Source: Phocoena phocoena (taxonomy: Eukaryota; Chordata; Mammalia; Artiodactyla; Phocoenidae). Taken from it: a stretch of 64,000 nt of DNA. The position numbers and the translations under genes are program-made. The notes under the pieces are model-generated. The model saw only the letters and a program-made list of their open reading frames with translations, was not told the origin of the DNA and searched no databases. Positions 21,709-32,672 of the stretch are shown here, piece by piece. The stretch lies in contig NC_089219.1 of the NCBI RefSeq assembly GCF_963924675.1, positions 145,410,288 to 145,474,287 on the forward strand, written 5' to 3'. The number at the start of each line of letters is the position of its first letter. Within the stretch, counting starts at the first letter, position 1.

Positions 21709-22441
21709 CAGGTACTAGAGAAAAGCGTGTGAGAAACTTGGGACAGGAAGTCTCCGGCCCAGACACTGGGCATCTGTGCCGGGAGCCTCTCTGCCTTCTG
21801 CCCTAGGGCAGCCACATGAGCGCGCGCCACCTCTGTAAACTTACCCAACTAACTTTCGCTCCGGGCTACCGGCGCTGTCCTGCCTCCCGGCGCTCCGGGG
21901 CGGGCAGGGCGACCCCCAGCGGCCGCGCGCGCGACCCCGGCTCGCCCGCTCCTTCCCCATTCATTCCGTTCCGCCCCTGGGGCAGCCCTTCCGCGAGCAC
22001 CGGCCTCCGCGCCTCTCGGGAAGGCTGGGCTCGCGAGTGGCAGTGCCCGCGCACTGAGCAAGGGATGGAGCCGGTCGGCGAGCCCGATAGGCTCGGACAC
22101 CCTGAGCACCCACCACCCGTCGACCGCTCCCAGGGGTTAGGTAAACGCAAGGGCGGAGAGGAGCTGTGGTCCGACGCCAGTGGAGGAGCGGGAGCCCGAT
22201 CTCTCGGTTGCCAGGAGCATTTCGCGCCCCAGGGCAAAAGAGAAAGTTCTTTGCGATAAAGTTTCTAAAGCGCCGAGAAGCAGTGGTGGCTGGGAGAAGT
22301 TCAGCCAGAGTTCTTTCGAAGCCAGAGGCGGGGGGCAAGTGTCGGGGGTGGGCGCAGGGGCCGCCGACTGGTTACCAGAGGGGCGCAAAGAGAATGAAAG
22401 CGAGCCACCCTTGCCGCGCTCACTCGGCTTCCAACGCTCAC

Positions 22442-22623
22442 CTCCTGGCTCCACTCGGGGCGCCCAGGGTCCGGAGGGCGGGCGGGGTCGGGGTGGGGTC
22501 GGGCTGTTTGTGGGGCCGGCGGGCGAGCACAGAGGGCGCACAGCCGGCGCGCGGGCTGGCGGGTCCGCTGGAGCGGCGGCGCGGGGAGAGCGCTGTGCAG
22601 TGTGCGCCTCGCTGCGTGCGCCT
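22442..22623 (-). other. ATF3: ATF3 exon 1 (5'UTR, P2)
   Basis: A non-coding first exon of about 182 bases. Its 3' border is GAG|GTGAGC, and splicing gives GGAG followed by CAAAATG at the start codon. The 5' end is placed from the TATA box and from the published -23 to -15 position of the CARE motif in the human promoter. No ATG occurs in the exon on the minus strand, so there is no upstream ORF. The exon is very GC-rich, as in human. Confidence 0.88.
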
Positions 22624-22637
22624 GTGGCTGGGAGCGC

Positions 22638-22646
22638 GTTGCATCA
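22638..22646 (-). promoter_or_regulatory. CARE / ATF3 autorepression site TGATGCAAC
   Basis: The minus strand reads TGATGCAAC just downstream of the TATA box. In the human gene the same nonamer at -23 to -15 is described as a C/EBP-ATF composite element used by ATF4 and as the site through which ATF3 represses its own promoter. Sequence and spacing are preserved here. Confidence 0.85.
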
Positions 22647-22650
22647 CCCC

Positions 22651-22657
22651 TTTTATA
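22651..22657 (-). promoter_or_regulatory. ATF3 TATA box
   Basis: TATAAAA on the minus strand, 28-34 bases before the inferred start site. It sits in a CpG island, the combined TATA-plus-island type common for inducible genes. Confidence 0.88.
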
Positions 22658-22704
22658 GCCCTCGGGCTGGCGGCGCGCCCTTCTCCGGGTTACCAGTCCC
22701 AGGC

Positions 22705-22712
22705 TGACGTAA
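22705..22712 (-). promoter_or_regulatory. ATF/CRE site of the ATF3 promoter
   Basis: TTACGTCA on the minus strand (TGACGTAA on plus), about 82-89 bases upstream of the inferred start. It corresponds to the ATF/CRE element described near -90 in the human promoter, which binds ATF2/JUN-type dimers. Confidence 0.85.
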
Positions 22713-22824
22713 TGCTATTAATAGCTTCCCCCGAGAACCAGCCGAACTAGGCTGGGCGAAAGCCGGGGTGGGGTGGGGGGCGGAGAGGAGGGGCCAAAGA
22801 GGAGGAGGGGAAAAGAGGGACCGG

Positions 22825-22832
22825 TGATGCAA
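22825..22832 (+). promoter_or_regulatory. Second CARE-like motif TGATGCAA
   Basis: The same octamer as the core CARE site, in opposite orientation, about 200 bases upstream of the start. I do not recall it being described. Function is a prediction. Confidence 0.4.
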
Positions 22833-24720
22833 GCTCGGGGAGGAGCCGGCCGGCGAGCGTTCTCCCGGCCTCGCACGCCGGGACACACGCACCCGCCCGC
22901 CCTCTCTCTCCATATCAGGACCGGAGCCGCCCGGGCTGGCCGCCAGATGTGCGTACTCGCCGCTGCGTGTTCCAGGCATGAGCCAATGGTGCCCAAGCCA
23001 GCGGCATGACTCCACCGCGCTGGCATCTCTCCCTCCGCTAAGTTGCGGAGGGGGGAGTTTGGAGAGGCGGGTTCTGGCCGCTGCCCAGACTAGGTGAGGC
23101 TGGAAGCGAGCAGCGACCTTTCTCTAAAATGCGTGGTCATTTTCTGGCGCTTCGTGAAAATACTCCCTTCGCAGTCAAAAGCCTCCTTCTCAAGTAGGGG
23201 ACGGGATAGGAACGGAAGGATTATTCCCCAGTGTGGGAGAAGTGCTCAAAGGCACCCCTACGGTGAACCCACGCCGTTACCCGCCGGGGGTGACCTCTGT
23301 GGCGGGGACCGTGAGACGTCTGTGATTTAACTCAAGCGCGGAGAGCTCCGCGGGCTCTGTGCGCCCACGCCCGCAGCCCCGGCACACCCCACAGGGGCGC
23401 ACACGCGGAACCGTCTCCCGGCAGGTTGGGAACCCGACTCCGAGGCCAGGCCTAGTGGTAGGACCCTATGGGGTTAGGATTTTTTGTAACAACCCCAAAG
23501 CGTTTGGAATTGACAGCGAAACGAACAAGCCCGTGAAAAGATTAGAGACCTGGGAAAATCAGAGGCAACTCAGAGAGGGGCTAAGAGTAAGGCTGAAGCC
23601 TAGAGGCCAGGGAGAGGAGTAAAGAGAAGGTGCTTTAGTGTCCGCGGGCGGGACGGGGCGGGGGTCGCCTCGCTCTCTGGCAATGTTGAGGGAAAACCCA
23701 TCTTCGGCTTTCCTGTGTTTTTCTGCGCCCAGAGAGGATTGGGTTGGGACCGGACGGACTGGACTGGGGACGCACTAACTGCAGCGGAAATAAGGCCCCG
23801 CAGCAGAAATCCTTTTCGCCCTAAAGCCGGTGGCGGGAAGGGCGGGGTCTTGTGGCCCAGATTCTAGCCGAGCCTTCAGCGGAACTGGATTTGAACCTTA
23901 AAATCGATTTCCCAGTTCTGATTCCCCGACCTCAGCTGTCTAGGCTTCGAGACCGGCAGAACCAGAGACCTTGTCAACTGCTCACAGACTAATATAGATG
24001 AACGCGAGTGTGGCCAGCCATGTTTCGTTACCGCCAGGGAGGGAGACCCGTGCGCGCCCGTGGGGTGTAGGGGCACCTGCTTCCAGCTGTCTTTAGGGAG
24101 GGAGACGGCCCAAGGCCATAGTTTGGTAATTTGGGGTAGGAACTAGAAGGCTCTCAGAGCCCAGATATCTCCCGCAGCCCCGCCCCACCTGCAGCCCTCG
24201 GGTGTTAACAGTCGTGAAGCAGGGGGGCTGTCTGTCTCTGTCTCTGTCTCTCTCTGCCTTACACACACAGTCCCGCACCCTCGGGGAATCTGTCCCTCTC
24301 CCCAGCCTCTCCGATTGCCCAGCAGCCTGGCATAGATACCCTCAGAGTTACAGGTAAAACTGAATCCCCCGCACCCAGGTTCCTCTCCCCCGAATCCGAG
24401 CCTCACCGGGACACCCCCCCAAGCTTCGGGGCCCAGGACAACGCGGAGAGCCGCCTTGGAAGTCCCCCCGCCCCCGGCCCGCCCGGGAGCCCAGAGGTTC
24501 CACGCAGGATCCCGGGATGTTGCCCGGGACCTCACCGGGTTTCCAGCGAAGTCACACGGCCAGAGTGGGGCCGTTGTTTTTGCTTTACTTTTCACCCTGG
24601 TAACGGGCCTCCTGGCCTCACCCCACGCTCCTACACTCCGCCCTCCTAACCACGCACCTGCAGGTAAACCCCGGGCTGGCAGGTAGACCCCGGGGCGTGT
24701 CGGCACAACCCCTAGAACAC

Positions 24721-27590
24721 CGCGAGAGCAAAAGGAAAGGCTTTTGTAAATTTACATGAAAGTCATTTGAGGTTATCTACATATCTTTCCTATCTACTTG
24801 TCCGCTGCCCTCGAATACATTGCACCATTATAAAGCGAAACAAGGAAATGGGGGAGAACACTTGAAAGCTACCCCCGCTCCCCCCCCCCCCCGCTTTTTT
24901 TTTTTCCTTTGTGAAATGCCTACAGGAATCTTTAACCAGTTTACATTTTAAACTAGGATTCCTTTAATACACCCAAGCCAGATTTGTGGAGGTTTTGGTC
25001 CTGTCGTTAAGGGGAAATTCGGCTTCGGGTGTAGGTAAACAAACAGCTAGACCAGCCTCCACAAAACAATGCACGAGAAGGGTAACTGAGACAGAGAAAT
25101 TCCCAACCGCTGGTATTACCGTGGTGCCTCCCGTTCCTCTTATTCAATCTGCTTCATTCTAATAATTCTTGGTTTTGAATCCCCAAGTCACACCTGGATA
25201 GAAATGCTGTCAGCTGTTCGCAGAAGTCTGAGCCTCGCTCTCCCACTGAAACTCCAAAAGCGATAAGAATCTTGACAGAGAAGTCAGTCCACCCCCTTGT
25301 GAATGAGACTCCTATCCAAGGAAAACAAAAACGGCCGCTGCCTGCCTCCCTGCCTCCAGCCCCCAGGAGAGCCGTGAAATCTGCCTAATCGAAGAGAGAC
25401 TGGGAAAGAGCAGGGGAAGCGAGCCCCAAGGTGTGTGCCCCCGAGGCGTGATCAGTATGAGTTCTGTGCGTCCTCATTTTATCCTGACTTTGGACCCACC
25501 GTTGTCCAGCCTGCACACTCGGTATCATCTAGAGGAGGGGCAAGAAAAGCGTCCCAGACCAAACTGCTTCTCTACACAAAGGAAAACAATGCCTCTCCCC
25601 TCCCTGAGAAGCAAGCCCTGGGTAGGGTTATTTCAGGGGTTAATCCTCAGTGAAAGAGGGTTAAGCAGAGACTTGAATATTGCTGAGGTTTTACGCTGGA
25701 GAACTGCCTGGGGAATCTACATTCAGACCAGCCCCAGTATGTTTTGCTGAGTGAGATAAGAATTGGAAACTTCATGTTGGGGCATGTGCAAAAGGAAGGG
25801 AAAAAAGTTAAAACGGGAGGGGATGGAACTAGGCAGCTAAAAACAGCCCACTGTGGCAACCGAATCTCAACATCAAAACATTGCAGGGAGCCAAAAGAGA
25901 AAAAAAAAAGTTCAAGAGATATTTAAAGGTTTTAGCAGTTTCTTAGTCCAGGGAACAGTCCATTCCCACTCCTTCCCCCACCCCCATTATTCTTCATCAA
26001 ACCTCAAGATTGTATTTGCTCACAGATCTCTAGAGAGGCAAGTGAAACACAACTTAAAATCAGTCAGGGTACTAGCAGCTCTATCCTCCTGGCTCAACCC
26101 ACTTCACCCCAGAAAAGGTGTGGGGTAGACTTTTTTTCTTCTTTCTTCTGCTTTCCAAAGCCCACACTTTCTATAAAGTGAATTTGAATGGGGGGGACTA
26201 CTAATTTAAGAGTCTGCTTCCTCAGGAAACATGGGGAAGCTCTGAAATGTGGAAGGTGGTGCTTTGATTCTGGATTCAGCACATAGTGGCTGTGTCATCT
26301 TGGATAAGTCATTTCACTCTCTGTGCCTAAGTTTCCTCAGCTGAATAATGGCCCTTGTAAGAGCATCTAACACATAAGGATTCACTGAGGGTAAGGCACA
26401 CAGCCAGTCCTCAGTAGTGGTATCATGAATTATGAATCAAAGGAGGCATGCTGGGGATACCCCTGAAATCTCTCCCAGAGCCCATTCTGTCCCCCTAGTC
26501 AGTGGCAAAGAGTTGTGGATGAAGCTGAGCTTCGTTCAGGAATGACCATCTTCACGGGAGTGGGGATAGGACTCCACAAAGAAAACAATGAAAGCAATCC
26601 CCATTTTCCTTCCACACAACTCTGGCACACATCTGGGGCTCTCCTCAGTGCAGGACGGACCAGTGCTAAGTGCCCCAGGCTAGGATCTGGGAGTGCAGGG
26701 TGGGCTGGGAGGGGTGAGGGAAGCTGGGTTCTGGTCTGGTTCTACCTTTGGTATTCCTGAGCAAAGGATCTTCCCCTCTCTAAGGCCCCATCTTTTCTGA
26801 AGTGAGGAGCCCTGGGCTGAGCTCTAAGGGTCTTGAATGGAGACCTTCTGCAGAAGCCATCCTACAAGTCCCTGGCAACCCCTCCTAAGAGAGCTGGAGG
26901 GAGAGAAGGCGTCAGGAGGAAGGCATTGGAGAGCACGAGGAACAGACTCATTTCAATCATCTCTCTTCCCCTCCAAAAACTAGAGTCAAGAAAAGTTGTC
27001 CAACTTTACTCTCAAACACAGCCTGTGGTCCTGACAACCTTCCTTTCCCCCCACCCCCTCCTCCTTCTTCTTCTTCCCCTTCTTCTCTCTGAACATCTCT
27101 AGGGAATTTTACCCATGGACTTGGTGGCTTGCTAGGCAGGAGGGGCTGTGAGAGGAGCACCCCAGGCAGAGAATGCATCTTTGGGGACCTTCTGGTGTGT
27201 AGTCCATCTTCTATGCCATAGAAACCCACTTTGGACCATAGGACAAAAGCCCAGGTAGCAGCTTTTCCCATTTAAGAGTGGAGATCCTAGAGCCCTGGGA
27301 CATCCAATTCCCCACAGCCAGGGGATGAGCAGGGCTCAGGAGACCTGGGAGCCACTCGAAGTTTCCCCTCCAGGCAACGGAGTGACTTGGTGCAAGTCAT
27401 AAACCCTTCATCTGTGTTCCAGTCCATAAACTTTATTTCATATTTAATATCGACTATTTAATACTGACTCCCCCCAAAGCATTGTTGTAAGAAGCAATGA
27501 GATAACAGGTGTGAGAGTCATTTGAAAATAATTAAAAGACTCATACTTTTAAAGATTCCTTTGGGGGATTCAGTATAATGTTTTTTTTTA
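24721..27590. other. ATF3 5' flank, mostly unique sequence
   Basis: No gene is recognised. There are no CHR SINEs. Weak forward MIR fragments lie near 26260-26420 and 27370-27530. A pyrimidine-rich run lies at 27040-27090. The low repeat content next to the promoter suggests retained regulatory sequence, but no individual element is proven. Confidence 0.5.
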
Positions 27591-27865
27591 TCATTATGAA
27601 AATTTGGGAAATGGACAACAGAAAAAGATTACCTGTAATCTCAACACTGTTAGAAATCTGGTGTGTTTCCCTCTGATCTTTTTCTTATGCATATGATTTT
27701 TAAAAACAGAGTTGTGATCGACATTGCAAGCAGCTTTGAAATTTGCTCTTTTGCTTATTTCTGAATTATATGTGGTCCTTATTATCATAATTTTTTCTTC
27801 TAAAAAATGTTCATTTTATTGTGAAATGTAGCATACATACAGATGATTATAGAACATATATATTC

Positions 27866-28076
27866 TCTTTTTTTTTTTTTTTTTGCAGTACACGGGCCTC
27901 TCACTGTTGTGGCCTCTCCTGTTGCGGAGCACAGGCTCCGGACGTGCAGGCTCAGCGGCCACGGCTCACAGGCCCAGCCGCTCCGCGGCACGTGGGATCT
28001 TCCCGGACCGGGGCACGAACCCGTGTCCCCTGCATCGGCAGGCGGACTCCCAACCACTGCGCCACCAGGGAAGCCC
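27866..28076 (-). repeat. CHR-type SINE, reverse
   Basis: A long T-run, then GCAGTACACGGGCCTC, ending with CACCAGGGAAGCCC. A short target duplication TATATTC occurs at 27859-27865 and 28077-28083. The body is nearly full length and little diverged. Confidence 0.95.
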
Positions 28077-28100
28077 TATATTCATTTTAATAGTAAAACA

Positions 28101-28312
28101 AGGGCTTCCCTGGTGGCGCAGTGGTTGGGAGTCCGCCTGCCGATGCAGGGAACGCGGGTTCGTGCCCTGGTCCGGGAGGGTCCCGCGTGCCGCGGAGCGG
28201 CTGGGCCCGTGAGCCGTGGCCCCTGGGCCTGCGCGTCCGGAGCCTGTGCTCCGCGATGGGGGAGGCCGCGATAGTGGGGCCCCGCGTACCGCAAAAAAAA
28301 AAAAAAATGGAT
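28101..28312 (+). repeat. CHR-type SINE, forward
   Basis: Full length, with the tail CGTACCGC plus an A-run. A perfect 12-bp target duplication AATAGTAAAACA is at 28089-28100 and 28313-28324, which points to a fairly recent insertion. With the neighbour at 27866 it forms a head-to-head inverted pair about 24 bp apart. Confidence 0.96.
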
Positions 28313-28324
28313 AATAGTAAAACA

Positions 28325-29379
28325 AACTTCAGGAACCTACCATTCAAGTGAATGAGTAGACCACCACCTCAAGTACTTAGAAGCCCACATGCGACCGTTT
28401 CTGATCACACCTGCCTCTCTCTACCAACCAGAGGTCACCACTGTCTTGACTTTTATTACCGTAATTTTTAATGGGCTATGGTCGTGATATGATTTACTTA
28501 GTCATTCCCCTACTTTTAGCAGAGTGGTGCTAGAGTGCTGTGCAAATTTAAATCTTTATTTTGGGGAGAGGCATCAAATTCCATCATTGCCCAGGTTGTT
28601 TACATGGAGTTAGAGAAAGGGTCTTGATATCTATCTTCAAGTGCTGCACGGGTCACAGTGGAAGATGGAAGGATCTCAAATGATCATGACTACCAGTGCA
28701 TTTTCCTTGTTTCCTAACATCCAAACAAAAAACCCCTGCAGGCAATTTTCCCATGAAGCATCTCCTTTAATCCTTCCTCTCTCTATTTTCCCATCCCCCT
28801 TCATTTTCTGTTTGTCCACCTTAGAACAGACAATCTAGTCTGTGGCAGGGGTGAGTAGTACAGAGGCAGAACAGCTGGAGCAACGCTTCTGCCTGTGCCC
28901 TCCAGGCAATTGTTCACTGTGGTTCAGGTAGCAGCTCGGCTCTGGCATCTCTGTGCCCACTCGGTGGCGTGGATGATGCCAGGTTGGTGGCCACTGGAGC
29001 AGGTTCCTGGAGTCTGGTGGTACTGATTCTCCGAACTACAAAAAGCCAGAGGCAAGAGGACCCTGGAGATCATCTACTTCCATCAAAATGGGCATAAGCA
29101 CGTATACGGGTACGCTGTTGTGCACCAGAGCCAGGAGATAAATACAGGACGTCTTGCTGGAGTGTTTGTCTTAATTAATACGTGCTTCGAATATTGTTTT
29201 ATATTAAACAAATATGGATATGTTGAATTTAAATATGTCAGACAAGAATTTTTAAGGAAAGGAAGAAGACATCAAATACATTTTGGGCTTGGGATGGGCT
29301 ACCAAAACTTATACTCCTAGGACCCTGGGGGGATTAGTTCCCTCTCTTCTGCCTTTAAGTGTAAAATAATGTGAGCAAA
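28325..29379. other. Intergenic, nothing recognised
   Basis: Unique or very old sequence with no coding signal. Only short chance ORFs, all under 70 codons. Confidence 0.45.
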
Positions 29380-29620
29380 CGCCATTGTGTAGCACTCACA
29401 GCGTTCCAGACTGTAAGCTAAGCCCTTTACGTAGAGTTAATACCTGTAATCGTCATAACAATCCTATTAGGTAATTACTGTGGACATCTCCATTTTGTAG
29501 ATGAGGAAACTGAGGCACAGAGAGGGTAAATGATTGCCAGAAGTTACACAGCTAGTGAGTGGCAGAGCAGGACTTGAGCTCAAGCAGTCTGGCTCCCAAG
29601 TCAGGGTGTTTGGCCACGAC
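29380..29620 (-). repeat. MIR SINE, reverse
   Basis: 'ccattttgtagatgaggaaa', 'ctgaggcacagagagg' and 'cacagctagtgagtggcaga' are textbook reverse-MIR blocks. Confidence 0.9.
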
Positions 29621-29754
29621 ACCTACTGTCTCTCAACAAATGCTCACAGGAAAACTTGGGGAGTTCTGACACAGTTCAGTGTGCTCACTGGATAGGTGGG
29701 GAAGTTGAGCTCACAGAGGAAAAGTGGCTCTCTTACAGTTCGCCAGAATCATAA

Positions 29755-30150
29755 TTTCTTTTTATTTTATTGAAGTTTAGTTGATTTACAATGTTGTGTT
29801 AATTTCTGCTGTACAGCAAAGTGATTTAGTTATACATGTATGTATATTCTTTTTCATGTTCTTTTCCATTATGGTTTATCATGGGATTTTGAATATAGTT
29901 CCCTGCGGTATACAGTAGGACCTTGTTGTTTATCCATCCTATACATAATAGTTTGCATCTGCTAATCCCAAACTCCCAGTCCTTCCTTCCCCCATTCCCC
30001 ACTCCTCCTTTGCAACCACAAGTCTGTTCCCTCTGTGAGTCTCTTTCTGTCTCGTAGATATGTTCATTTGTGTCATATTTTAGATTCCACATATAAGTGA
30101 TATCATGTGGTATTTGTCTTTCTCTTTCTGAATTACTTCACTTAGTATGC
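29755..30150 (-). repeat. L1 3' UTR fragment, reverse
   Basis: It begins with a TTTTTATTTTATTGAAG end and contains 'ttctgctgtacagcaaagtg' and 'ttagattccacatataagtg', the 3' end of artiodactyl-type L1s read in reverse. Confidence 0.85.
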
Positions 30151-30173
30151 AGAATCATAAATTCTTATACCAA

Positions 30174-30398
30174 GGGACTTCCCTGGTGGTCCAGTGGGTA
30201 AGACTGCATGCTCCCAGTGCAGGGGGCCCGGGTTCGATCCCTGGTGGGGGAACTAGATCCCGCATGCATGCCGCAAATAAGAAGCCCAAATGCTGCAACT
30301 AAAAGGTCCCTCATGCCGCAACAAAGATCCCGCGTACCACAGCTAAGACCCGGCACAGCCAAAATAAATAAATCTTAAAAAAAAAAAAAATAAACAAA
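30174..30398 (+). repeat. Older CHR/artiodactyl tRNA-derived SINE
   Basis: It starts GGGACTTCCCTGGTGG, includes GGGTTCGATCC (the tRNA B-box) and ends with AATAAATAAATC plus an A-run. A 17-bp target duplication with one mismatch is at 30157-30173 and 30399-30415. This insertion hit just past the L1 fragment. Confidence 0.93.
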
Positions 30399-30809
30399 AT
30401 AAATTCTTACACCAAAAGGAAGCTTAGCAGCAGACTTCTGAGCCCCCTGTTTGCCCTTTGCTCCAGAAGATGCTCCATTTGCTAAGATGGGGCCAAGGTA
30501 AAGAACAGGTGCTTGTGAGAGGGATGGACCACGTTTCAGGGGTGTCCTGTGCTCGTGGCTGACCACGTACAACATCCCTGGAGCTGAAAGGGTGAGTGGC
30601 AGAGGGGTGGGAGCCAGGGATGGCGGAAAGAACCTTAGATCTGCACTTTTGTCCTTCCCCATGCCTTACCCTTGAAGCTGACACATCATAAAGAACCCTG
30701 ATACATCAGAAATGTCTAGAGACCAATGGAAAGCGCCATCTGTCAGGCCGACTTAATGACTGATTTTAAAACAAACAAAAAAATCAATGCAAGGCTAGGT
30801 CATATTTAG

Positions 30810-31010
30810 TAATTACTATTTACTGAGCACATGCTACATGCCAGGCACAATGGTAAGCACTTTTAAAAATACCCAGTATCTTATTTCATCCTTGTAATAA
30901 CCCGGTGAGGTAGGTATTATCATTTCAGTTTTACTGATGAGGAAACCAAAGTTCAGAAAGGTTAAGAAAATTGCTCTTAGGCACTTGATTCAAACACAGG
31001 TCTGATTTCC
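30810..31010 (-). repeat. MIR SINE, reverse
   Basis: 'atgctacatgccaggcacaa', 'gtaggtattatcatttcag' and 'tgatgaggaaaccaaagttc' match the reverse complement of MIR. Confidence 0.88.
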
Positions 31011-31615
31011 TTCAAAACTTCCGTTAAGCTCTACTATCCCCCAAATCTTAGAGAGCTTTACACATGCTTACTTTCCTTTAGCTTTGCCTTCTTCTTGAAA
31101 AGGGGCACTCCCCCTTCCCTTTACCAAAGTCTTGTTGAATGCATGGAACCTTCTAGTATGCACCTTACCATACTCCTAAAGTCTCGGAAGACTCCCAAGT
31201 GACAAATTCCAGATCCCTGTACCCTCGTGATACTATCCTGTCTGCCAAATTTGCAATTATTCCATGCTTTGCTTTAACCACAAACATAAGCCCTGCTATT
31301 GACTGAGTAAACCGAGTAGGGCTTTTTGGACTTTTATTCTGTTTCCCAAAATATGATGAACTGAAATCATCTGATGATGAACTTGTACTTGAAACTGGAG
31401 TGGCTGAGGGTGGAGTGAGTCACTCCGGTGAGTTTATACCTACCAGTCAATCCTTCAAATTCTGTCCTGTTGCCAGATCCTGTGCTCAGCAGTACGTTTA
31501 GACATCTTGGGGTTACAAGGGCAACATAAGAGCATCCTTTGCCCTTGAGGAGTTTAAAATCTTGTTTGGGTGGCAAACTAAGATGCATGAAACAGTATCC
31601 AGCACATTGCAGTCG

Positions 31616-31616
<1 letters not shown>
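31011..31616. other. Intergenic, nothing recognised
   Basis: No coding or RNA feature seen. Confidence 0.4.

Positions 31617-31659
<43 letters not shown>
31617..31659. repeat. (TA)n microsatellite
   Basis: A 43-base pure alternating TA run. It can extrude as a cruciform and is likely to vary in length. Confidence 0.97.
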
Positions 31660-31661
<2 letters not shown>

Positions 31662-32450
31662 CAGCAAGCATTTAATGGACACCTACTCTGTGCTGGTATG
31701 TGCTGAGTGGTATGTTGGGAGTTGCAGATACACAGTGATGCTTCCCTGCCTGGAAGATGCTCACAGGGAAATAGACTAGCTCATAGAGAGATAGACTTTT
31801 GACAACAGGTAGGCTGATGTAATAAGGGCTAAAGTGGTGCAGGAAAGCTCTACCCAGGAGAGCTGGCAAAGGCTGATAGACAAAGTGACTTTTGAGCTGG
31901 ATGTGGAAGCTGAGCATTTTCTGGGCAGGGGAGGAGGGCAGGCATTCCAGGCATAGAGAGAAGCACGTGCAGAGGCAATGGGTGCCAGAAAGTCAAGGAC
32001 TGTGCCCTGCTCATCTCTACATTCATCCCCAGCTCCTTGCACTGTTCCAGACACATGCTTGTGCATGTAAATGTGCATGCAATGTGAATGTGCATGCAAT
32101 GAGTGAAAATAGAGAATTGTGAAAACCCGTAGCAGGTCTGGAGAATGGTGAAGCAGCTGTTGAGCAGGTATATGTATGGAGGGGAAGGGGATTGGGGAGC
32201 AAGTGGGCGAGGATCAGACTGTGATAGGCCTTGAAGGTTGTGATAATCAGTTTGAATTGTGTCCCAGGACACAGGGGAGAGGTGGGCCACAGGGTCTTTT
32301 GGCAACGGATGGACACAGCAGATGTTGTTTAGGAAAATTGCTGGTGCAGGGTTGAAGGGGGGACTGGATGGGAGAGGAGGATGTGGGAGGAGGCGTCAGG
32401 AGGCTGCAGCACTGGTCAGGGGAGGCGATCAAAACCACATGAACTGAGGA
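31660..32450. repeat. Ancient interspersed repeat, family not assigned
   Basis: It begins with L2-like reverse text ('gcatttaatggacacctact'). It then carries the old mammalian repeat phrases 'ggcattccaggcatagagag' and 'aggcaatgggtgccagaaag'. I recognise the style but cannot name the family with confidence. A related phrase occurs at 40960-41110. Confidence 0.5.
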
Positions 32451-32635
32451 GATGTTGGTACCCCACTCTCATATGTTGTTTATTCCAAGTAAAAATTATC
32501 CGTGAAACGTAATGCTCTTATGTGTGCTGAAAGTAAAGGAGCTGTTTGTCCCCTTGATCTTTTCATTGCAAAGTTCAAGATTCCTTTTCTAAAGTCAAGC
32601 TTCTCCCATTTGAGGGGCTGTGCCTCACTTTACCT

Positions 32636-32672
32636 CATATATGTGTATGTATATATGTGTGTGTGTGTGTGG
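32636..32672. repeat. TA/TG-rich simple repeat
   Basis: A mixed ATGTGTATG then (TG)n run. A short GAT-rich tract follows at 32742-32775. Confidence 0.85.

Larger units (their letters stand above)
16562..22441 (-). other. ATF3 intron 1
   Basis: A 5.9-kb intron with GTGAGC at its 5' end (22436-22441) and TTTCAG at its 3' end. It holds three MIR-like fragments, two AP-1 consensus sites (18749 and 21702) and part of the CpG island. I see no CHR SINE in it, in contrast to the flanks, which suggests selection against insertion or simply chance. Confidence 0.8.
9725..22623 (-). other. ATF3: ATF3 transcription unit (P2 isoform)
   Basis: The minus-strand gene spans about 12.9 kb. Exon 1 is 22442 to about 22623 (non-coding). 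Exon 2 is 16318-16561 and contains the start codon. Exon 3 is 12379-12486. Exon 4 runs from 11181 through the stop at 10984 to the 3' end near 9725. The introns are about 5.9, 3.8 and 1.2 kb and have GT-AG borders. The joined CDS encodes 181 residues, the standard ATF3 length. The four-exon layout matches the human gene's A, B, C and E exons. The optional exon D, used by the human zipper-less isoform between C and E, was not identified here. The upstream P1 promoter, about 43 kb upstream in human, is not confirmed in this window. Confidence 0.95.
21830..24720. promoter_or_regulatory. CpG island over the ATF3 P2 promoter
   Basis: CpG dinucleotides and G+C rise sharply at about 21.83 kb and stay high to about 24.7 kb, with AT-rich sequence on both sides. 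The island covers the start of intron 1, exon 1, the core promoter and about 2 kb of 5' flank. A CCAAT box (22983-22987) lies in it. Beyond its upstream edge are a C-run at about 24880-24892 and a T-run. The large size fits a stress gene kept poised for rapid induction. Confidence 0.85.

Noticed and set aside
21816..22750. ORFs of 120-194 codons in the ATF3 CpG island
   Set aside because: High G+C removes stop codons. The ORFs overlap in several frames on both strands, cross exon 1 and the core promoter, and show no family resemblance.
24143..24706. A 187-codon minus-strand ORF upstream of ATF3
   Set aside because: It lies in GC-rich island sequence, contains a CA/GT-type simple repeat translated as Arg-Asp-rich text, and has no recognisable domain or splice context.
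28101..28312. tRNA-like A/B-box sequence suggesting a tRNA gene
   Set aside because: The similarity is the tRNA-derived head of a SINE with an A-tail and target duplication. The same holds for the other SINE copies.
27843..28347. ORFs of 76-143 codons on both strands
   Set aside because: They lie wholly in two inverted SINEs and repeat the same low-information peptides seen in every other CHR copy.
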